This document shows, one piece after another, positions 1 to 9,765 of a stretch of 64,000 nucleotides of DNA. The stretch is taken from contig SZYA01000068.1 in the NCBI GenBank assembly GCA_005843815.1, positions 1 through 64,000 on the forward strand, read 5' to 3'. The position numbers were made by a program, and so were the translations under genes. Within the stretch, counting starts at the first letter, position 1; every line of letters starts with the position of its first letter. Under the pieces are notes generated by a model, which ran no database searches, was not told where the DNA came from, and saw only the letters and a program-made list of their open reading frames with translations. Source of the DNA: Chlorobium sp. Its GTDB lineage: Bacteria; Bacteroidota; Chlorobiia; Chlorobiales; Chlorobiaceae.

Positions 1-1251
1 AGCGCAATCAGCGGAGCAACCGGTGCCACTTATACGCTGAAAGAAGCAGAAGCCGGAAAAACCATCACCGTTGTAGCAAGCTATACCGACGGGCAAGGAA
101 CGAAAGAGAGTGTGAGCAGCGATTACCTTCTTTCTGGTGCCACACTGGGCGCAATCACTACCGTCCAGAATGTTGCCGCACTGCATACGCAACTTGATAG
201 TCTTGTCCCGGCCACAGGTTTTGCTGATGTCAAGGCCGGAATGGATTCCTTTTATACCACTCTCCCCACAGCAACAACCGATGTGGCGGTACGATCGGTC
301 ACGGTCACTTCGGCAGGATCACTTGATGTGAACGCCACAGCACATCAAGCCCTTGTCATAGACACCAAAGGGTTGGCATCTGGTGCCCAACTGGATCTGA
401 ACAACGTAGACTTTGCCATTATCATCGCCAGCGAAAACCAAATCACTAAAATACGTGGCGGAGCAGGCAATAACATTGTTTATGCAGGCAATGGCCAGCA
501 GGATATTCTCCTTGGAGCTGGTGATGATATACTGCACGGTGGCGCTGGTGATGATACTATCGGCTCACTGGATGGGAACGACCAGCTTTTTGGTGAGGAG
601 GGCAACGACTCTCTCAGCGGTGGAGTTGGCGATGACACGCTGACCGGCGGCAGTGGCAACGATACGCTTGATGGTGGTACCGGTAATGATACTGCCATTT
701 TTAGCGGAGTTTTTACCAATTACACCATCAGCTTTGATGGGGTTGCCACCCACACCGTCAAAGATAACGTCGGTACCGATGGCACAGATGTTGTTACTGG
801 TGTGGAGTTCTTTACCTTTGGCACTGCTCTACCCATACCAGTTGACACCACGGCACCAACACTGAGTTCCGCTAATCCTGTCAAGGCAGCCACAGGCGTT
901 GCTGTTGGCAGTAATCTTGTATTAACCTTCAGTGAGGAGGTTAGAAAGGATGCCGCCATTGAACTCCATGCAGGATCAGCTACCAGCACAACTATCGTGC
1001 CTGCAAGCGCGACGGTATCGGGGAAAATACTCACCATTGATCCGACCAATAATCTGTCGAACAGCACCCATTACTACGTAACCTTTGCCAACGGCAGTAT
1101 TCATGACACGTTTGGCAATAGTTATACAGGGGCTACCTACGACTTCACCACTGCGGATCCATACGTGGCATCTCCGGCAGAGAGCAGCAGCGTGGTGGTT
1201 GCAATTGCCGGGATTGGTGGAGTTGGCCTTCTTGCATGGTTGCTTTTTTAA
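1..1251 (+). CDS. Large surface/secreted protein, 3' part (5' end outside window): RTX-type calcium-binding repeats, SbsA-like Ig domain, C-terminal hydrophobic segment
   Basis: Frame is open from base 1 (SAISGATGATYTLKEAEAGKTITVVASYTDGQGTKESVSSDY...), so the listed GTG at 112 is internal. Repeats GGAGNNIVYAGNGQQDILLGAGDDILHGGAGDDTIGSLDGNDQLFGEEGND; Ig-like segment ...SSANPVKAATGVAVGSNLVLTFSEEV; ends SSVVVAIAGIGGVGLLAWLLF. Confidence 0.85.
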   Translation, partial: SAISGATGATYTLKEAEAGKTITVVASYTDGQGTKESVSSDYLLSGATLGAITTVQNVAALHTQLDSLVPATGFADVKAGMDSFYTTLPTATTDVAVRSVTVTSAGSLDVNATAHQALVIDTKGLASGAQLDLNNVDFAIIIASENQITKIRGGAGNNIVYAGNGQQDILLGAGDDILHGGAGDDTIGSLDGNDQLFGEEGNDSLSGGVGDDTLTGGSGNDTLDGGTGNDTAIFSGVFTNYTISFDGVATHTVKDNVGTDGTDVVTGVEFFTFGTALPIPVDTTAPTLSSANPVKAATGVAVGSNLVLTFSEEVRKDAAIELHAGSATSTTIVPASATVSGKILTIDPTNNLSNSTHYYVTFANGSIHDTFGNSYTGATYDFTTADPYVASPAESSSVVVAIAGIGGVGLLAWLLF

Positions 1252-1278
1252 GAGAACTGTTTACCGGGAAAGGGAGCT

Positions 1279-2169
1279 ATGGAGGTTTATCGCTTTGGCT
1301 TTGATGCCATGGGGGGGAGCGGCGAGGTAGTTATTGCCCTGGAGAAAAAAAAGAGGGCGCACTCCATAGCCAGGCAGGCTCTTGCCGAGGTGGGGAGAAT
1401 TGAGTACAAATACTCCCGTTACCGCCCGGAGAGCATTGTTTCGCGGATCAATGCCGCCGCCGGTTCTGATTTTGTTGACTGTGATGCCGAAACGGCCGCA
1501 TTGATCAACTATGCCGACACCCTTTATGACAAGAGTGACGGACTGTTTGATATAACGTCGGGGGTGCTGCGCCACTCCTGGGATTTCAGCAAGGGCTGCC
1601 TTCCTGAGCCGTCAAAACTCTCTGAGCAGCTCTCTCTTGTCGGGTGGAAACGGGTGGAACGAAAAGAGAGTGCCATTCGCCTGCCTGTTGCCGGTATGGA
1701 GATTGATTTTGGCGGTTTTGGCAAAGAGTATGCTGCTGACCGGGCGGCGGAAATTGTGCTCAGCAAGGGGGTAAAGCATGGTTATGTCAATCTGTCGGGA
1801 GATATCAGGGTTGTGGGGCCAAGACCTGATGGAGAGCCCTGGATTATTGGTATTCAGGACCCCCGACACAAAGAGCGCACCATAGCCTCCATTCCACTCT
1901 ATACCGGAGCATTGACAACCAGCGGGGATTATGAACGATTTTTTGAAATTTACGGAAAACGATATTGTCACATTCTTCACCCGAAGAGTGGCTATCCCGT
2001 TACCTTCTGGCGATCGGTTACGGTTGTGGCTCCCTCAGCCATTACTGCCGGAAGCTGCACAACCATAGCAATGCTCAAAGAGGCTGATGGATTGGCTTTT
2101 CTTGAACATTCAGGGTTTGGTTACCTGGCGGTCGACCAGCTTGGAATCATCTATCACAAAAACAATTAG
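1279..2169 (+). CDS. apbE: FAD:protein FMN transferase (ApbE family)
   Basis: ApbE-like motifs FDITSGVLRHSWDF, IDFGGFGKEYAADRA, GYVNLSGDIRVVGPRPDGEPW, TSGDYERFFE. Confidence 0.85.
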   Translation: MEVYRFGFDAMGGSGEVVIALEKKKRAHSIARQALAEVGRIEYKYSRYRPESIVSRINAAAGSDFVDCDAETAALINYADTLYDKSDGLFDITSGVLRHSWDFSKGCLPEPSKLSEQLSLVGWKRVERKESAIRLPVAGMEIDFGGFGKEYAADRAAEIVLSKGVKHGYVNLSGDIRVVGPRPDGEPWIIGIQDPRHKERTIASIPLYTGALTTSGDYERFFEIYGKRYCHILHPKSGYPVTFWRSVTVVAPSAITAGSCTTIAMLKEADGLAFLEHSGFGYLAVDQLGIIYHKNN

Positions 2170-2210
2170 TATCGCTTGAGTCTACAGTAATTATTTTACC
2201 GGAACACAAC

Positions 2211-4082
2211 ATGAACCATTTCTCGCTCAAGGGCACTACTGCCTTTATTGCTCTGTTTCTGGCGCTCTTTCTCAGGGTAAGCACAGCCTTTGCTGCTGAA
2301 TTTCTTGATCCTGAACAGGCGTTCAAAATCAAGGCAGAGCTAAACAGCGCAGGAAAAGTGGTCGTGCATTGGGATATTGCCAAAGGGTACAAACTCTATC
2401 GCGACAAGGTGACTATTGGTATCGACAAGGGCAAGGCGGAGGTGAAAAGCCCGGTTATGCCGAAAGGAATTATCTTTACGGATCCCACAACGAACGAAAA
2501 GATGGAGATCTATCACGACCGGCTTGATGTGGAGGTGACTCTTGTCAAGGCTGATGGAGTTTTCACCCTCAGCGCAGGGTACCAGGGTTGTGCCGAAGAT
2601 GGCCTCTGTTATCCGCCGATAACAAAACTCTTCACGGTTGATCCAGCCAAACCTGGGGCGTTATTGATTGTCAGTGAGGAAGGGGCTGCTACCACCGCTG
2701 CTGTGGTTACCCAAACACCTGCCGAGCCGCTCCCGCCAGCACCGGGTTCTGCCAGTGCTGCAAAAGAGGGGGCAACAACGAGTGATCTCTCTATCGTAGC
2801 ATCCACCCTTGCCGGAGGAAGCCTCTGGAAAGTATCATTTGCGTTTCTTGTCTTCGGATTGCTCTTGTCGTTTACCCCCTGCGTCCTTCCGATGGTGCCT
2901 ATTCTCTCCTCCATCATTGTGGGTGAGGGTAAAGTGACGCGCAGCCGCAGTTTTTTGATGGCCCTTTCCTATTGCCTTGGTATGGCGCTGGTCTATACAA
3001 CACTTGGGGTTGCCGCCGGACTTGCGGGTGAAGGGCTCTCGGGTGCCTTGCAGAAACCTTGGGTGCTGGTGATGTTTGCCCTGCTGCTTGTGCTGCTCTC
3101 TCTCTCCATGTTTGATGTCTATCAGTTGCAAATGCCGGCCTCGTTGCAAAGCAAGCTTGGCAAGGCATCGGGTGACCTGAAAAGAGGGCGTTTTGCCGGG
3201 GTATTTTTTATGGGCTCACTGTCGGCTCTTATTGTTGGCCCATGTGTTGCCGCACCGCTTGCAGGCACTCTTGTTTACATCAGCCAGACTCACGACATCA
3301 TCCTTGGTGGCGTAGCCCTTTTTTCGATGGCAATGGGAATGAGTGTTCCGCTCTTGCTGGTCGGGCTATCTGCTGGCAGCCTTCTGCCTAAAGCCGGCTT
3401 GTGGATGGTCAGTGTCAAGTATGTTTTTGGTCTTCTTTTGATTGCTGTCGCCATCTGGATGGTCACTCCTGTTGTGCCAGCCCAGGCCCTCCTGCTCTTA
3501 TGGGGCGCTTTTGGCATCCTCTGCTCGCTCTTTCTTGGCATTTTTGATGCCTCACCAGCCAAAGCGACTATTGGCCAGCGCTTTGGCAAGACTCTTGGAT
3601 TTGTGCTCTTTGTGTTTGGCGTGGTGGAACTTGTCGGCTCTGCGTCAGGCAGCACCAATGTGCTCGAACCGCTCTCAACGATGCGGGGCGGATCAGCCGC
3701 CATTGCTGGTGGAGAGAAAGCGGTCGGCTTTACACGCATAAAAACGGTTGCAGAACTGGATAAGGCGCTGCTCGCCACAAAAAATCCGGTCATGCTTGAC
3801 TTCTATGCTGACTGGTGTGTATCGTGTAAAGAGATGGACAAGTTCACCTTTCATGACCCCAGGGTGATGAATCAATTCAAGACGATGACCTTGCTCCAGG
3901 TTGATGTGACGGCCAACACCCCGGATGATGTTGCACTGATGAAGCGCTTTGGTCTCTTTGGCCCTCCCGGCATCATCTTTTTTGACAGTACTGGTAAGGA
4001 GATTGCTGAAGGTAAAATCGCAGGCTTTCTTGAAGCCACCCCTTTTCTGGATCATATCAACAAATTTGTTACTGGCAAGTAA
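2211..4082 (+). CDS. dsbD: Thiol:disulfide interchange protein DsbD
   Basis: N-terminal YQGCAEDGLCYPP, central multi-TM domain with FTPCVLPMVPI, C-terminal thioredoxin-like DFYADWCVSCKEMD. Confidence 0.92.
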   Translation: MNHFSLKGTTAFIALFLALFLRVSTAFAAEFLDPEQAFKIKAELNSAGKVVVHWDIAKGYKLYRDKVTIGIDKGKAEVKSPVMPKGIIFTDPTTNEKMEIYHDRLDVEVTLVKADGVFTLSAGYQGCAEDGLCYPPITKLFTVDPAKPGALLIVSEEGAATTAAVVTQTPAEPLPPAPGSASAAKEGATTSDLSIVASTLAGGSLWKVSFAFLVFGLLLSFTPCVLPMVPILSSIIVGEGKVTRSRSFLMALSYCLGMALVYTTLGVAAGLAGEGLSGALQKPWVLVMFALLLVLLSLSMFDVYQLQMPASLQSKLGKASGDLKRGRFAGVFFMGSLSALIVGPCVAAPLAGTLVYISQTHDIILGGVALFSMAMGMSVPLLLVGLSAGSLLPKAGLWMVSVKYVFGLLLIAVAIWMVTPVVPAQALLLLWGAFGILCSLFLGIFDASPAKATIGQRFGKTLGFVLFVFGVVELVGSASGSTNVLEPLSTMRGGSAAIAGGEKAVGFTRIKTVAELDKALLATKNPVMLDFYADWCVSCKEMDKFTFHDPRVMNQFKTMTLLQVDVTANTPDDVALMKRFGLFGPPGIIFFDSTGKEIAEGKIAGFLEATPFLDHINKFVTGK

Positions 4083-4108
4083 ATCAATTGCTCAATGGCC
4101 ATTTCAAC

Positions 4109-4140
4109 AAAAAAGCCTGCTTTTTCAAGCAGGCTTTTTT
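4109..4140. terminator. Bidirectional intrinsic terminator between convergent dsbD and rlpA
   Basis: Perfect 12-bp stem AAAAAAGCCTGC / GCAGGCTTTTTT, 8-nt loop, A/T tracts on both sides. Confidence 0.9.
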
Positions 4141-4183
4141 GTGACCGTTATTTGTTGTTGACGGGCTTGTCTCAAGTGAACAT

Positions 4184-4690
4184 TCAACCGGATATGAATG
4201 CTGGCGGAAGCAACTTGATTGCCTCAAGTTTTACCTGTACAATACCGGTCTGCATAATGCCAATTCTTTTAGCAGCGCTGCCCGATAAATCAATGATACG
4301 CCCTTTGATAAATGGCCCGCGGTCATTGATACGCACAACAACATCTTTTCCGTTGCTCAGATTGGTTACCTTGACCCATGTGCCAAAAGGAAGTGAAGGG
4401 TGGGCAGCAGTCAGTTGATTGGCATTAAACGTCTCGCCATTTGCGGTTTTGCGTCCGTGAAACTCACCTGCGTAAAAGGAGGCGTTGCCCTCAGTTGCCG
4501 CAACTTGCTTTTTTGTGGAGTGAGCCCCGGTGTTGGCAGCCTCCGCTGTGCTATAAAATAAATTAGAGGCACCGACCTGAATCGTTGAAAAGCCAACGAC
4601 TGCCAGTACGGCCAGAAGTGATAAATTACTAATTCTTTTTTCATGTCTCATACGCTCATGGTTTAAGCTGGTCACTCTTGACGCTCTCAA
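4184..4690 (-). CDS. rlpA: RlpA-like double-psi beta-barrel septal ring lytic transglycosylase family protein
   Basis: [22 protein letters not shown]...[49 protein letters not shown]. Confidence 0.88.
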   Translation of the reverse strand: MRASRVTSLNHERMRHEKRISNLSLLAVLAVVGFSTIQVGASNLFYSTAEAANTGAHSTKKQVAATEGNASFYAGEFHGRKTANGETFNANQLTAAHPSLPFGTWVKVTNLSNGKDVVVRINDRGPFIKGRIIDLSGSAAKRIGIMQTGIVQVKLEAIKLLPPAFISG

Positions 4691-5123
4691 TTATAAAAAG
4701 GAGAGCCAATAATGAATAAAAATCAAAATGCTATTCAATCGCGTCACAGTGCAAATATAAGGGAAAAAATGTTAAAACAACCAGACCGGCTCTCCTTTCC
4801 TTCCTGAAAGCCATGTTATGCGAAATAAGATTGTATTTGGAGTAATAAAGATGCGTGTTATAAGTTTATTGGATGCCTGCCTTATATGATGCCTGGCCGA
4901 AGAAAATCATTCTTTATTGTGAATAATATTCGGCTCTTTCGATATTCTGTGAGAATTCCTGTAATGATGATCAGCCATATTCCACCAGTTCGTTGCAAAT
5001 ATACAGTACTATTTGTTGTTTATTTGATTTACAACATATTGTCTATATTGAGCGCTTAATCTTGTGGCTTGGCGGATGCTGACCATTGAGTTCAAGGCTT
5101 TTTTCATTTTCTCAATTAACCCT

Positions 5124-7025
5124 ATGTCAACACTATCGAAAGAGCCTGATGCCAGTGGCAATGGCATAAAACGGCTTGCCGGACTCTCTCTTGGCGCTCT
5201 CGGTGTTGTTTTCGGTGATATAGGTACCAGTCCGCTCTATGCCGTTCGAGAGTGTTTTCATGGAGAGTATGGTATTCCCATCACGCACGACAACATTCTT
5301 GGCGTTCTCTCCCTTCTGGTCTGGTCCCTTCTTTTGATTGTCAGCCTGAAATATCTCACCTTTATCATGAAAGCTGATAATGACGGCGAGGGGGGAATTC
5401 TTGCACTCACGGCGCTCATTATCACCCAAAGCCGGAAAATTGGGTATGAACGCGGATTTCTGGTTGTTATTGGTCTGTTCGGTGCGGCCCTGCTTTATGG
5501 TGACGGTATGATTACTCCGGCAATATCAGTGCTCAGTGCCGTTGAGGGCGTTCAGATTATCGCCCCGGCATTCAAGGATCTTGTTATTCCTGTGACGATC
5601 ATTGTTCTTGTCGCTCTTTTCTATTTCCAGCATGCTGGAACAGCAAGGGTTGGTGCCCTCTTCGGACCGATTTTATTGGTCTGGTTTATCGTCATCGGTT
5701 TACTTGGCCTTGTTGAAATCATAAGGTTTCCGCAGATTCTGGAGGCGATACTGCCATGGTATGGCATCTCATTTCTCCTGAACAATCATCTCCAGGGTTT
5801 TATGGTGCTGGGCGCGGTTTTTCTCTCTGTTACCGGAGCTGAGGCGCTTTATGCTGATATGGGCCATTTCGGCAGACGCCCGATCAGGCTGACGTGGGTG
5901 TTGCTGGTGTTACCTGCCTTGCTTTTGAATTATTTTGGACAGGGTGCTCTCCTTTTGGCCTTTCCTGAACAGTCGCACCATCCGTTTTATGGCCTGGTAC
6001 CTTCATGGGCCATGATCCCTATGGTCGTACTCTCAACATCAGCTACCATTATCGCTTCACAGGCACTGATCACCGGCGTTTTTTCATTGACCCAGCAGGC
6101 AATTCAGCTTGGGTATCTTCCACGGCTGACCGTAACCCATACCTCGGCCAAACATATCGGACAGATTTATGTTCCTGCGGCAAATTGGGCATTAATGGTT
6201 TCAACCATAACACTTGTGGCCGGCTTTGGCTCCTCGGGCAAGCTTGCTGCGGCCTATGGAGTAGCGGTAACGGCAACCATGCTTATCTCGACCACTCTTT
6301 TTTATTATGTTGCCCGTGATCTCTGGAAATGGAACAGAATCGCTCTCAATCTGCTCATCGGCTTTTTTGCTGTTATCGATATCTCCTTTTTCGGGGCAAG
6401 TATGAGCAAGCTGTTTCAGGGCGCATGGTTTCCCCTGGCAATCGGCATGGCCATCTTTACCCTTATGCTGACCTGGAAGCAGGGACGCAGCCTGCTGCTG
6501 AAGCAGTTGCAGGATCGCACGCTGACAACTGATGAGTTTATCCAGAGTCTCGCCTTGCAGCAGCCCCAGAGGGTCAATGGCCAGGCGGTCTATCTGACCG
6601 CAAATCCTGATGTGGTGCCCGTTGCCATGCTCCACAACCTGCGCCACAACAAAATTATGCACTCGGAGGTCGCGCTGTTTCATTTCAGCACAGAAAGGGT
6701 GCCAAGAGTGCCAAACAACCGCAAAGTAGAGGTGGTAAAACTTGGCGACGGATTTTTCAAAGTTATTGCCCGCTACGGCTTTCTTGAATATCCAAATATC
6801 AGTCAGGTCATTGCGCTGGCCAACCATCAAGGGTTGCATTTTAAACCTGAGTCTATCAGCTTTTTCCTCAGCCGGGAGAAAATTGTTACCGGTCTGAAGT
6901 CGAAGATGATTTTGTGGCGCAAAAAACTTTTTGCCTTGATGGCTCGAAATGCCCTCAGCGCAACGGCCTACTATAACCTGCCCGCAGGCCAGGTGATTGA
7001 GATAGGCGTTCTGGTGCAACTGTAA
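5124..7025 (+). CDS. kup: KUP/HAK/KT family potassium uptake protein
   Basis: LGALGVVFGDIGTSPLYAVRECF, GEGGILALTALI, GDGMITPAISVLSAVEG; start set at MSTLSKEP rather than the ORF start at 5064. Confidence 0.92.
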   Translation: MSTLSKEPDASGNGIKRLAGLSLGALGVVFGDIGTSPLYAVRECFHGEYGIPITHDNILGVLSLLVWSLLLIVSLKYLTFIMKADNDGEGGILALTALIITQSRKIGYERGFLVVIGLFGAALLYGDGMITPAISVLSAVEGVQIIAPAFKDLVIPVTIIVLVALFYFQHAGTARVGALFGPILLVWFIVIGLLGLVEIIRFPQILEAILPWYGISFLLNNHLQGFMVLGAVFLSVTGAEALYADMGHFGRRPIRLTWVLLVLPALLLNYFGQGALLLAFPEQSHHPFYGLVPSWAMIPMVVLSTSATIIASQALITGVFSLTQQAIQLGYLPRLTVTHTSAKHIGQIYVPAANWALMVSTITLVAGFGSSGKLAAAYGVAVTATMLISTTLFYYVARDLWKWNRIALNLLIGFFAVIDISFFGASMSKLFQGAWFPLAIGMAIFTLMLTWKQGRSLLLKQLQDRTLTTDEFIQSLALQQPQRVNGQAVYLTANPDVVPVAMLHNLRHNKIMHSEVALFHFSTERVPRVPNNRKVEVVKLGDGFFKVIARYGFLEYPNISQVIALANHQGLHFKPESISFFLSREKIVTGLKSKMILWRKKLFALMARNALSATAYYNLPAGQVIEIGVLVQL

Positions 7026-7054
7026 TCCATGGGTGCACTTGTGTGCAGCATATC

Positions 7055-7084
7055 GTTACACTGTTGCCGCTGCAGCAGTGTAAC
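7055..7084. other. Strong hairpin downstream of kup (no U-tract)
   Basis: GTTACACTGTTGC-CGCT-GCAGCAGTGTAAC: 13-bp stem with one G.U wobble, 4-nt loop. Confidence 0.75.
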
Positions 7085-7204
7085 AATTCAGAAATCACCA
7101 GCACAATAAAATAAAGGTTGGTTTTTCCCCTTATTTTTTGTACAAAGCGTTACAAAGTACTTAATAAAACAGACATCGGGTCATAAAAAGAAAAAGGGGT
7201 TACC

Positions 7205-7489
7205 ATGAGACAATTCAGTGTTGGAGACAAGATTATCTATCATAAGCCAAAAAGCTCCTTTTGCCCCAGCCCGAAAGCCCGGCAGGTCTATCCTCTCGAA
7301 CATGGAGAGGACTATCACTACATTGTTGACAAGTTCTGGCAGGTTGAGCAGGTTAATAATGATGGCACACTTGAGGTGGTTACCCGGACAGGCAAAAAAA
7401 ACAGACTGCAGGCCAATGACCCCAACATCAGTAAGGTTAATCCCATCCAGCATCTTATGTACCGCAAACGCTTCGTTCGCATGAGCTGA
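7205..7489 (+). CDS. Conserved-looking small hypothetical protein
   Basis: 94-aa ORF MRQFSVGDKIIYHKPKSSFCPSPKARQVYPLEHGEDYHY..., preceded by a purine-rich RBS-like stretch (aaaaaggggt). Confidence 0.7.
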   Translation: MRQFSVGDKIIYHKPKSSFCPSPKARQVYPLEHGEDYHYIVDKFWQVEQVNNDGTLEVVTRTGKKNRLQANDPNISKVNPIQHLMYRKRFVRMS

Positions 7490-7520
7490 GGCTCTCTTGT
7501 TCACCATTTATCAAGGCATC

Positions 7521-8240
7521 ATGGAAAAACCCCCGAGGTATCAGGGCAGAGTTCTTGTGGCTGGCGCAACGGGTAAAACAGGGCAGTGGGTTGTTCAACG
7601 GCTGCTGCATTACGGAATTGCCGTCAGGGTGTTTTCACGAAATCGGGAGAAAGCGCTGGCTCTGTTTGGCAATGATGTCGAGATTGTTGATGGTAAAATT
7701 CAAAGCGGTAGCGATATAGCACGGGCTGTCAAGGGCTGCCGTGCGGTTATTGCAACGCTCGGGTCAAGCTCCGTCAAAGGAGAGTCATCACCAGGAGAGG
7801 TGGATCGCGACGGGGTGATAAGGCTTGTTGATGAAGCGGCCAAAGCTGGAATACAACACTTTGCCATCATCAGCTCTCTGGCTGTGACAAAATGGTATCA
7901 TCCGCTCAATCTTTTTGCCGGTGTCCTGAGCAAAAAATGGGAGGCTGAGGAGCATCTCCGCGCCATATTTGCCAAACCGGGACGATCGTACACCATTGTA
8001 AGGCCGGGGGGCCTCAAAGATGGCGAGCCACTGCTTCACAAGCTTCGTGTCGACACTGGTGACCGGCTTTGGAACGGTTTCATCAACCGTTCTGACGTGG
8101 CTGAGCTTCTCTGCATCTCCTTGTGGCTTGAGAAAGCCAAAAACAGAACCTTTGAGGTGATTAATGAGAGCGAGGAGCCACAGACAAGTCTCGAACAATG
8201 TTATAATGCCCTCCCTCCTGATTTCCCGAAGATAGTATAA
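7521..8240 (+). CDS. NAD(P)H-binding SDR/NmrA-type oxidoreductase
   Basis: VLVAGATGKTGQWVVQRLLHYGIAVRVFSRNREKALALFG...YTIVRPGGLKDGEP. Confidence 0.85.
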   Translation: MEKPPRYQGRVLVAGATGKTGQWVVQRLLHYGIAVRVFSRNREKALALFGNDVEIVDGKIQSGSDIARAVKGCRAVIATLGSSSVKGESSPGEVDRDGVIRLVDEAAKAGIQHFAIISSLAVTKWYHPLNLFAGVLSKKWEAEEHLRAIFAKPGRSYTIVRPGGLKDGEPLLHKLRVDTGDRLWNGFINRSDVAELLCISLWLEKAKNRTFEVINESEEPQTSLEQCYNALPPDFPKIV

Positions 8241-8295
8241 CAAGGCAGCGCCAAACAGCCGCTCAAAATCTTTGAGCTTACCCCATACCACCCCT

Positions 8296-8357
8296 GGGAA
8301 CGCCGAGCTCCAGCTCGGCATTTACTACTCCCTTTTGCCTTCCAGGCTCTCGTTCCC
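8296..8357. repeat. Nested inverted-repeat element (GGGAACG ... CGTTCCC around GCCGAGCT-cc-AGCTCGGC)
   Basis: Direct reading: outer 7-bp inverted repeat 8296-8302/8351-8357; inner perfect 8-bp inverted repeat 8302-8309/8312-8319. Confidence 0.65.
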
Positions 8358-9752
8358 CGGACTAAATACCCTGAAAATAATATCCGTCAACCAGACAACA
8401 ATAACGTTAACCGTCACGGAGACAAGGATAAACCAGCTCCATGCCAGGCCATAATATTTCAGCACAAAAACAATCGCCATACTTGCGACAAGCCCTGTTG
8501 CCAGACTGGCTGGGTGGAAGTTCCGTTTGCTTTTGGAGAGCAGAAAGAGCCCCAGCAATCCCCCGTATGTAAACGATGCAATTTCAAGGCCAACCATCAC
8601 CATCGCCTTGTTACCGGCATCAAACAGCAGGGCAATAATAATAAGCAGAATTGCCCAGAAAAAACTGATCCACCTCGACATTGCCAGTGAAGAGTTCCCT
8701 CCAAGAATATCGTTGACTGTTGAGGAGGCAAGGGAGTTGATGGCTGAACTGTGGGTTGACATGGCGGCTGACAATACCCCCGCTATCAAAAGCCCCTTCA
8801 AACCGACCGGGAGATGGTGTACAATGAACCAGGCAAATTCCCGGTCTTTTTCCATTGGCGCTCCATGCATAAAAACGGAGATCAGTGAGCCGGCAAGCAG
8901 AAAGACGGAAAACTGAAAAAAGACAAAAAAGCCGCTTCCGATCATCGCTTTTCTGGCCGAGCTGAGATCCTTGCAGCCCAGCACCCGCTGGACCATCATG
9001 TAGTCAACGCCGTGGGAAGAGAGCGAGAGCAGGATACCGCCGATAAAAGCGCTGAAAAAGGTTAAGGGATTGGTTAAAAAGTGGGGGTCAGTATTGATAA
9101 TCTTCAGTTTTCCTGCCTGTAACAGAGCGGCCACAATTGCAGGAGCCCCCTCTCCAATGCTATTGAAGAGAAAAATGACAGAGAGTACTCCACCAAGAAG
9201 GTAGAGACTGAATTGAAAACTTTCGAGCCAGACCACCGCCTTTATGCCTCCTGAAAGCGTATAGACAAGGGTGACAACACCAATAATCATCACCGAAAGT
9301 GGCAACGACCATCCCGTGACCACCTGCACCACAACCCCGGCAGCAAGAAACCTGATGGCATCACCAAGTGTTCGGGTGACAAGAAAGACCACCGCCGCCA
9401 CCTTCTGCATTCCTGCTCCGAACCGGAGACCGATGATCTCATAGATAGAGCTGACGCCATGCTTGAAATACATCGGAAGCAGAATGGCGCTCACCAGCAC
9501 TCTGCCAATAATGTAACCCATAGCAAGCTGCAGAAAACTCCAGTCCCCCCTGTAGGCGAGACCGGGCACACTGACAAAGGTTAAAACGGATGTTTCTGAG
9601 GCAACAATCGAGAGCATGGAGGCGATCCATGGCAGGTTTTTATTGCCGAGGAAGTAGTCGCGACTGCTTTTATTGCTCTTGCCATGCCAGAGGCCAAACA
9701 GTGTATTTCCAACCAGAAAAAGGATAATAATGGCAAGATCAATGGGCTGCAT
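8325..9752 (-). CDS. Sodium:solute symporter (SSS family)
   Basis: About 13 hydrophobic segments; SMLSIVASETSVLTFVSVPGLAYRGDWSFLQLAMGYIIGR, YTLSGGIKAVVWLESFQ, AMSTHSSAINSLASSTVND. Confidence 0.88.
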   Translation of the reverse strand: MQPIDLAIIILFLVGNTLFGLWHGKSNKSSRDYFLGNKNLPWIASMLSIVASETSVLTFVSVPGLAYRGDWSFLQLAMGYIIGRVLVSAILLPMYFKHGVSSIYEIIGLRFGAGMQKVAAVVFLVTRTLGDAIRFLAAGVVVQVVTGWSLPLSVMIIGVVTLVYTLSGGIKAVVWLESFQFSLYLLGGVLSVIFLFNSIGEGAPAIVAALLQAGKLKIINTDPHFLTNPLTFFSAFIGGILLSLSSHGVDYMMVQRVLGCKDLSSARKAMIGSGFFVFFQFSVFLLAGSLISVFMHGAPMEKDREFAWFIVHHLPVGLKGLLIAGVLSAAMSTHSSAINSLASSTVNDILGGNSSLAMSRWISFFWAILLIIIALLFDAGNKAMVMVGLEIASFTYGGLLGLFLLSKSKRNFHPASLATGLVASMAIVFVLKYYGLAWSWFILVSVTVNVIVVWLTDIIFRVFSPGNESLEGKRE

Positions 9753-9765
9753 GAACAGAGGTGGT

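Noticed and set aside
112-1251. GTG at 112 as the real start of the RTX-like protein
   Set aside because: The same frame is open with protein-like sequence back to base 1, so the gene starts outside the window.
137-1575. Overlapping antisense or shifted ORFs (e.g. 137-331, 720-1067, 1261-1575)
   Set aside because: They lie wholly over well-supported genes, show no family features and have shadow-ORF composition. The same reasoning was applied throughout the window.
6201-7019. 272-aa antisense ORF over kup
   Set aside because: Long, but opposite a strongly supported transporter and rich in shadow-ORF residues; no motif.
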